Part shown: one piece after another, positions 1 through 5,989 of the stretch
How the letters are laid out: each line of letters opens with the position of its first letter
How positions within the stretch are numbered: position 1 is the first letter of the stretch
Source of the DNA: Alphaproteobacteria bacterium
Lineage (GTDB): Bacteria; Pseudomonadota; Alphaproteobacteria; Caulobacterales; Caulobacteraceae
Length of the DNA: 5,989 nucleotides
Reading direction: 5' to 3'
Assembly: GCA_028869395.1 (NCBI GenBank)
Contig: JAGWSE010000403.1
Coordinates: 1-5,989, forward strand
Made by a program: the position numbers and the translations under genes
Notes under the pieces: model-generated
What the model was told of the DNA's origin: nothing
The model's input: the letters and a program-made list of their open reading frames with translations, nothing else
The model's database searches: none

Positions 1-13
1 CCGAAGGCTATTC

Positions 14-22
14 GATAAAATC
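14..22 (+). promoter_or_regulatory. Possible -10 element of gyrA promoter
   Basis: The short AT-rich stretch GATAAAATC stands out in very GC-rich DNA. It contains TAAAAT (16-21), five of six matches to the sigma-70 -10 consensus, and its end resembles the Caulobacter housekeeping -10 (GCTANAWC). A transcript starting about 7 bases downstream would begin at about 28, only three bases before the GTG start, so the mRNA would be leaderless or nearly so. The matching -35 would lie off the left edge and cannot be examined. This is inference from position and composition only. Confidence 0.25.
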
Positions 23-30
23 ATAGTGTC

Positions 31-2778
<2,748 letters not shown>

Positions 2779-2860
2779 CGTCTGCGCCCGAACTTAGCGC
2801 TTGCCAGAACGTCGCTCGGCGGCGAAAGGCGGGGGCGGACAGTTGGGGGACCAATCCGGC

Positions 2861-3355
2861 ATGATGCGCGTCGGGTTCTATCCGGGCACCTTCGACCCGA
2901 TCACGAACGGCCACACCGACATCATCGGTCGGGCCGTGAAGCTGGTGGATCGGCTGGTGATCGGCGTCGCGATCAATACCGGCAAGGGGCCGATCTTCAC
3001 GCTCGACGAGCGCGTGGACATCATCGAGGAAGCCGTCGCGCCGCTGCGCAACCGGGCCGAGATCGTGGTCAAGCCGTACGAGGGCCTGACCATGCACGTG
3101 GCCCGCGAGGTGGGCGCCAGCATGATCGTGCGCGGCCTGCGGGCGGTGGCCGACTTCGAGTACGAGTTCCAGATGACGGCGATGAACCAGCAGCTCGACC
3201 GTGAGATCGAGACCGTGTTCCTGATGGCGGACCCGCGCCACCAGGCGATCGCATCGCGTCTGGTCAAGGAGATCGCGACCCTCGGCGGCGACATCTCCAG
3301 TTTCGTCAGCCCGGCGGTGAAGACCCGGCTGCTCGAGAAGGTCGGGCGCGCCTGA
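2861..3355 (+). CDS. coaD: Phosphopantetheine adenylyltransferase (CoaD)
   Basis: Transfers AMP from ATP to 4'-phosphopantetheine to give dephospho-CoA, the penultimate step of coenzyme A synthesis; a cytoplasmic hexamer in the family. From the chosen start the protein is 164 residues, the usual size. Right at the N-terminus is FYPGTFDPITNGH, which contains the nucleotidyltransferase TxGH-type motif (TNGH). Next come the conserved VRGLRAVADFEYEFQMT, MNQQLD, ETVFLM and a C-terminal ISSFVSP segment. The frame is open back to a TTG at 2801, but those 20 extra residues are not part of the family. ATG 2861 and the adjacent ATG 2864 both sit at the conserved (M)MRVGFYPG start, with a GGGGGA ribosome site ending at about 2850. 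ATG 2864 (163 aa) is equally possible. It follows gyrA by 82 bases, which show no clear terminator. Confidence 0.96.
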   Translation: MMRVGFYPGTFDPITNGHTDIIGRAVKLVDRLVIGVAINTGKGPIFTLDERVDIIEEAVAPLRNRAEIVVKPYEGLTMHVAREVGASMIVRGLRAVADFEYEFQMTAMNQQLDREIETVFLMADPRHQAIASRLVKEIATLGGDISSFVSPAVKTRLLEKVGRA

Positions 3356-3360
3356 GGCTT

Positions 3361-3380
3361 CGCCGGGGCTGGCCCCGGCG
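3361..3380 (+). other. Perfect GC hairpin between coaD and the cyclophilin gene
   Basis: CGCCGGGG (3361-3368) and CCCCGGCG (3373-3380) form a perfect 8-bp stem around a four-base loop (CTGG). It starts five bases after the coaD stop and ends 24 bases before the next ATG. There is no T-run after it, so it is not a canonical intrinsic terminator. It could be a partial terminator, an mRNA 3'-end stabiliser for coaD, or a dispersed REP-like palindrome. The next gene's ribosome site (GAGGG, 3396-3400) lies outside the stem. Confidence 0.45.
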
Positions 3381-3404
3381 GCCCGGTCCCGCTACGAGGG
3401 TCCC

Positions 3405-4265
3405 ATGAAAGCTGTCCTAATCGCCGCGGCCGCGATGGCCGCGCTCGCCTCAGCCGCTTCCGCTGCGGCGCCCGCGTCGACGGGCGCAGCGGCCGCTCCG
3501 GCGCCGAGCGCCGCCGACTGGCGCACGCCCGACCCCAGCAACGTGCTGGTGATCGACACCAACAAGGGCCGGATCTTCGTGGAGATGATCCCGGAGGTCG
3601 CGCCCCAGACGGTGGCCCGCGTGCGAGAGCTGGCGCACGAGCATTTCTACGACGGGCAGAAGTTCTTCCGGGTGATCGAGAACTTCATGGATCAGACGGG
3701 CGATCCGCAGAACAACGGCCAGGGCGGCTCGCCGATGCCCAACGTCCCGGCGGAGTTCACCTTCCGCCGCGGGGCCGACACGCCGTTCGTGCTGGCTGCC
3801 GACCAGACCGGCGCCGAGGTGGGCTTCGTGAAGTCGCTTCCCGTGATGACTCAGCCGATGGCGCTGGCGGCGCTCACCACAGACCAGAAGGTCACCGGCT
3901 GGGCGCTCTATTGCCCAGGCGTGGCCGGCTTCGCCCGCGACCAGGACCCGAACTCGGGCAACAGCCAGTTCTTTCTGATGCGCGCCGCCTATCCCTCGCT
4001 CGAGAAGCGTTACACGGCCTGGGGCCGGGTGGTGGCCGGCGAGGATGTGGTGCGCGCCATCAAGGTGGGAGAGCCGGTCGCAGAGCCGATGGACGTCATG
4101 GAACGCGTGCGCCTGCTCGCCGATTTGCCGGAAGACCAGCGGCCCAAGCTGCGGGTGATCGATCCCAACGGTTCGTGGTTCAAGGCCGAGATCGCCCGCA
4201 CGCGCGCGGCCAAGGGCGCGGACTTCTCCGCCTGCGACATAGACATTCCTTCCGAGGTGCGTTGA
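3405..4265 (+). CDS. Secreted cyclophilin-type peptidyl-prolyl isomerase
   Basis: Predicted to catalyse cis-trans isomerisation of X-Pro bonds in exported proteins. The 286-residue product begins with a short, almost pure Ala/Leu signal peptide (MK, then hydrophobic 3-14, likely cut after ASA at 18-20) and an Ala/Pro-rich linker to about 38, so it should act in the periplasm. The cyclophilin fold runs from about 47 to 225. FFRVIENFMDQTGD (87-100) supplies the catalytic-type Arg89, Phe94, Met95 and Gln97, and DPNSGNSQFF (181-190) supplies Gln188 and Phe190. Two departures are visible. Phe88 replaces the usual His of FHRV, and between these motifs the protein is 46 residues longer than its downstream paralogue. 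A C-terminal extension (about 226-286) follows the fold. The start ATG has GAGGG four bases upstream. Its stop TGA shares the A with the next gene's ATG. No gene symbol is given because the ppiA name is used loosely for such proteins. Confidence 0.92.
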   Translation: MKAVLIAAAAMAALASAASAAAPASTGAAAAPAPSAADWRTPDPSNVLVIDTNKGRIFVEMIPEVAPQTVARVRELAHEHFYDGQKFFRVIENFMDQTGDPQNNGQGGSPMPNVPAEFTFRRGADTPFVLAADQTGAEVGFVKSLPVMTQPMALAALTTDQKVTGWALYCPGVAGFARDQDPNSGNSQFFLMRAAYPSLEKRYTAWGRVVAGEDVVRAIKVGEPVAEPMDVMERVRLLADLPEDQRPKLRVIDPNGSWFKAEIARTRAAKGADFSACDIDIPSEVR

Positions 4266-4726
4266 TGGATCCCGAAAACACCCTGAACCTGCAACTCGAC
4301 ACCGGGCCCGTGACGATCAAGCTGAGGCCCGATCTGGCGCCTGAGCACGTGGCGCGGATCAAGGAGCTGGCGCGCGAAGGCTTCTACGACGGCGTGGTGT
4401 TCCACCGCGTGATCCCGGGCTTCATGGCTCAGGGCGGCGATCCGACCGGCACGGGTTCAGGCGGCTCGGACAAGCCCAACCTGAAGGCGGAGTTCTCGGA
4501 CGCTCCGCACGTGCGCGGCGTCTGCTCGATGGCGCGAACACCGAACCCCAACTCGGCCAACAGCCAGTTCTTCATCTGCTTCGACGATGCCCGCTTCCTG
4601 GATGGCCAATACACCGTCTGGGGAGAGGTCACCGAAGGCATGGAGAACGTGGACGCCCTGCCGAAGGGTGAGCCGCCACGCAATCCCGGCAAAATCGTCT
4701 CCATGAAGGTGGCGGCGGACGCGTGA
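4265..4726 (+). CDS. ppiB: Cytoplasmic cyclophilin-type peptidyl-prolyl isomerase (PpiB-like)
   Basis: Compact 153-residue single-domain cyclophilin with no signal peptide, so a cytosolic prolyl isomerase of the PpiB type is expected. FHRVIPGFMAQGGD (46-59) is canonical, with Arg48, Phe53, Met54 and Gln56 in active-site positions. It is followed by GTGSGG (62-67), SMARTPNPNSANSQFF (88-103) and FLDGQYTVWGEV (111-122). Phe111 stands where human cyclophilin A has Trp121, as in E. coli cyclophilins that bind cyclosporin weakly. I chose ATG 4265, which overlaps the preceding stop by one base (TGATG) and has GAGG at 4254-4257. The frame is open further upstream, but only inside the previous gene, and that translation is not cyclophilin-like. 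It is a paralogue of its upstream neighbour, sharing the same fold and motifs, and the two are probably translationally coupled. Confidence 0.94.
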   Translation: MDPENTLNLQLDTGPVTIKLRPDLAPEHVARIKELAREGFYDGVVFHRVIPGFMAQGGDPTGTGSGGSDKPNLKAEFSDAPHVRGVCSMARTPNPNSANSQFFICFDDARFLDGQYTVWGEVTEGMENVDALPKGEPPRNPGKIVSMKVAADA

Positions 4727-5280
4727 CGCCGGAGTTGGAGGCGGCCTATTCGGAGCCTCACCGGCGCTATCACACGCTCGCCCACGTTCAGGCCTGCCTG
4801 GACCTGCTCGCCCGGCGCGCCGACCTCGACGCGGCCGAGCGGCGGCTGCTTTCCTGGGCCATCTGGTTCCACGATGCGATCTACGACCCGCGCGCTTCGG
4901 ACAACGAGGCCAGGAGCGCCGAACTCGCGCTCGCCCAGACGCCGGCGCTCGGCGCAAGCCCGGATGACGCGGCGGAGGTCGCCCGGCTCGTCAGGCTCAC
5001 CGCCGGCCATGAGGTCGCCGAGGGTGACCGGCTCGGCGCCGTTCTGGTCGGCATCGACCTGGCGATCCTCGGCGCGGCGGGGTCCGCGTACGACGCCTAT
5101 GCGCGCGCGGTGCGGGAGGAATACGGGTTCGTGCCGGAGGAGGCCTGGCGGCGCGGCCGCGCCGCCGTCCTGCAACGCTTCCTGGCGGCGCCGGTTATCT
5201 ACGCCGATCCAGAGCTTCGGATGGAACGCGAGGCGCAGGCGCGAGCGAACCTGGTACGGGAGCTGTCTTCGCTGAGGTAA
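4723..5280 (+). CDS. HD-superfamily metal-dependent phosphohydrolase-like protein (COG4339 type)
   Basis: The 185-residue protein resembles the small HD-superfamily group of predicted metal-dependent phosphohydrolases (COG4339 as I recall it); the substrate is unknown. Visible signature residues are EPHRRYHTLAH (11-21, His17 and His21), WFHDAIYD (48-55, the His50-Asp51 doublet), DNE (60-62), TAGH (93-96) and IDLAILG (111-117, Asp112), a set consistent with a helical metal site. The later YDAYARAVREEY (123-134) and GRAAVLQRFL (145-154) also fit the family. There is no signal peptide or membrane segment, so it is cytoplasmic. The GTG start overlaps the ppiB stop by four bases (GTGA), with AAGGTGG (4706-4712) upstream, pointing to coupled translation. 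Proteins of this group sometimes carry a misleading NMDA-receptor-subunit name in databases, which should be ignored. Family assignment is from memory of motifs, not from a search. Confidence 0.82.
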   Translation: MTPELEAAYSEPHRRYHTLAHVQACLDLLARRADLDAAERRLLSWAIWFHDAIYDPRASDNEARSAELALAQTPALGASPDDAAEVARLVRLTAGHEVAEGDRLGAVLVGIDLAILGAAGSAYDAYARAVREEYGFVPEEAWRRGRAAVLQRFLAAPVIYADPELRMEREAQARANLVRELSSLR

Positions 5281-5282
5281 CC

Positions 5283-5750
5283 ATGGCGGCGCGGCTGAAG
5301 GTCTTCGTCACCTCTGACGGGCTCACCGACTATGTCGTGGCGACCTCGTCGAAGCCGAAGGCGCTGGCCGCCTGGGGCAGCCATCAGGACCTGTTCAAGA
5401 CCGGCCTCGCTCACGAGACCGACGATCCGGAGCTCGTGAAGGCCGCCAGCGCCCAGCCGGGAGAAGTTCTGCGCCGACCGGCCGGGACGCGCGGCGCGCT
5501 GGAAAGGCTGAGGCCCGCAAGGAAGCCGAGCGCGAAGCGGACGGCTCCCTCGCAATCGGCGCTGAAGAAGGTGGCCGACCTCGAACGGCGCCTGACCCAA
5601 CTGGAGGCGCGCCAACGGCTCAGCCTGGAGAAGCTGGAGGCGCAGCGACGGGCGCTGGAGGAACGGCGCGAGGCGTTGGAGGCAGGCCACGCCGAGGAGC
5701 GTGCCCGCTACGAGGCCGCGCTTACCGCGGCCCGACGGGCGCTAGAATAG
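5283..5750 (+). CDS. Protein of unknown function with C-terminal coiled coil
   Basis: No function is recognised. The 155-residue product has two visible parts. Residues 1-65 look like a small globular domain (MAARLKVFVTSDGLTDYVV, then KALAAWGS at 26-33, DLF at 36-38 and a PGEVLRR motif at 59-65). I have an impression of similar N-termini in short hypothetical proteins of Caulobacterales and sphingomonads, some loosely labelled TolA-like; this is memory only. Residues 66-92 are a basic Arg/Lys/Pro/Ala linker. Residues 93-155 are rich in Glu, Arg, Leu and Ala with heptad-like leucines, strongly suggesting a long helix or coiled coil. There is no signal peptide or membrane segment. The ATG lies two bases after the HD gene's stop, with GAGG at 5274-5277, so it is very likely co-transcribed and perhaps coupled. 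Its 3' end overlaps the convergent minus-strand gene by 29 bases. Confidence 0.8.
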   Translation: MAARLKVFVTSDGLTDYVVATSSKPKALAAWGSHQDLFKTGLAHETDDPELVKAASAQPGEVLRRPAGTRGALERLRPARKPSAKRTAPSQSALKKVADLERRLTQLEARQRLSLEKLEAQRRALEERREALEAGHAEERARYEAALTAARRALE

Positions 5751-5988
5751 CGACCACGGGATAGTGGTCGGACCCGAGTTTCGGGCCGCGCCGGATGCTC
5801 ACCGTCGCCCAGTCGGGGCCGGCGTAGACGTGGTCGATCGGCAGGATGGGGAAGGGCGGCTTCACGCCCCAGACGGTCTTGCCGGCCGGCCACGAGAACA
5901 GCGCCCGGTCGCGCCGGATCAGGCCGAACGCCTTGTCCCACCTCCGGCGCGAGAAGGACCAGGGCGTCGAGTTGAAATCGCCCGTGAC
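5722..5988 (-). CDS. Endonuclease/exonuclease/phosphatase (EEP) family protein, C-terminal part
   Basis: Reading the minus strand inward from the right edge gives 88 codons with no start in the window, ending at a TAA (5722-5724). The fragment holds the C-terminal catalytic motifs of the EEP metal-dependent phosphodiesterase/phosphatase superfamily in order: TGDFNSTPWS (fragment residues 2-11, Asp4 and Asn6), PIDHVYAG (50-57, Asp52-His53) and GSDHYPVVA (72-80, Asp74-His75, the general-base pair). The spacing, and the tryptophans in FSWPAGKTVWG, recall YafD-like EEP proteins, which often have N-terminal membrane helices; that part lies off the edge, so substrate and location cannot be stated. 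The first base of the window end (5989) belongs to the preceding codon. The gene converges on the coiled-coil protein gene and overlaps its last 29 bases, so it is outside that operon. Confidence 0.88.
   Translation of the reverse strand, partial: VTGDFNSTPWSFSRRRWDKAFGLIRRDRALFSWPAGKTVWGVKPPFPILPIDHVYAGPDWATVSIRRGPKLGSDHYPVVAILAPVGPR
5751..5770. terminator. Possible hairpin terminator after the plus-strand operon
   Basis: CGACCAC (5751-5757) and GTGGTCG (5764-5770) form a perfect 7-bp stem with a six-base loop, starting directly after the TAG of the last plus-strand gene. The position fits a transcription stop or an mRNA 3'-end structure for the operon. However, there is no T-run on either side. 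The sequence also codes for the catalytic SDHYPVV motif of the minus-strand gene, so the palindrome may be a by-product of those codons. Confidence 0.3.
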
Positions 5989-5989
5989 G

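Noticed and set aside
2810..2824. Short stem CGTCGC/GCGGCG in the gyrA-coaD gap as a gyrA terminator
   Set aside because: Only six pairs including one G-T, a three-base loop and no T-run; expected by chance at this GC content.
2801..2860. Upstream TTG start extending coaD by 20 residues
   Set aside because: The extension is Gly/Arg-rich and not part of the CoaD family, whose members begin at the MRVGFYPG-type strand; a ribosome site precedes ATG 2861.
3911..4264. Upstream extension of the second cyclophilin into the first
   Set aside because: The translation before ATG 4265 is an Arg/Gly-rich frame shadow of the first cyclophilin, and a good ribosome site precedes ATG 4265.
5708..5941. 77-codon minus-strand open frame with an ATG near the right edge
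   Set aside because: It overlaps the real minus-strand EEP reading frame in another phase and has no motif; the true gene has no start inside the window.

Overview
This is a GC-rich window of ordinary chromosomal core DNA, most probably from an alphaproteobacterium close to the Caulobacterales (Caulobacter/Phenylobacterium type). That placement is inference. It rests on the alphaproteobacterial character of the GyrA tower and C-terminal half, the near-canonical alphaproteobacterial CoaD, the gyrA-coaD-cyclophilin-cyclophilin order that I recall from alphaproteobacteria, and heavy use of G/C third positions. No mobile element, RNA gene, CRISPR array or phage signature was found, and no stretch over 300 bases lacks a gene.

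Layout. A nearly complete left edge holds gyrA (31-2778, DNA gyrase subunit A). An 82-base gap follows, then coaD (start chosen at 2861, end 3355; phosphopantetheine adenylyltransferase, coenzyme A synthesis). A 49-base gap containing a perfect GC hairpin leads to a secreted cyclophilin-type prolyl isomerase (3405-4265). Its stop codon overlaps the start of a second, cytoplasmic cyclophilin (4265-4726). That gene overlaps by four bases a small HD-superfamily phosphohydrolase (4723-5280). Two bases further on begins a protein of unknown function with a charged C-terminal coiled coil (5283-5750). From the right edge, on the minus strand, the C-terminal 88 codons of an endonuclease/exonuclease/phosphatase (EEP) family protein run in (5722-5988). 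They overlap the unknown gene tail to tail by 29 bases.

How the genes fit together. The four genes from 3405 to 5750 are so tightly packed (1-nt overlap, 4-nt overlap, 2-nt gap) that a single transcript with translational coupling is likely. coaD and gyrA may be read through into it. The functions are housekeeping: DNA topology, CoA synthesis, and protein folding in two compartments. The HD protein and coiled-coil protein have no assigned substrate or partner, and they are the least understood part of the window. I see no convincing new system. The most useful second looks are the GyrA drug-site residues, the apparently leaderless gyrA start, the 46-residue insertion in the secreted cyclophilin, and the uncharacterised pair at the end of the operon.
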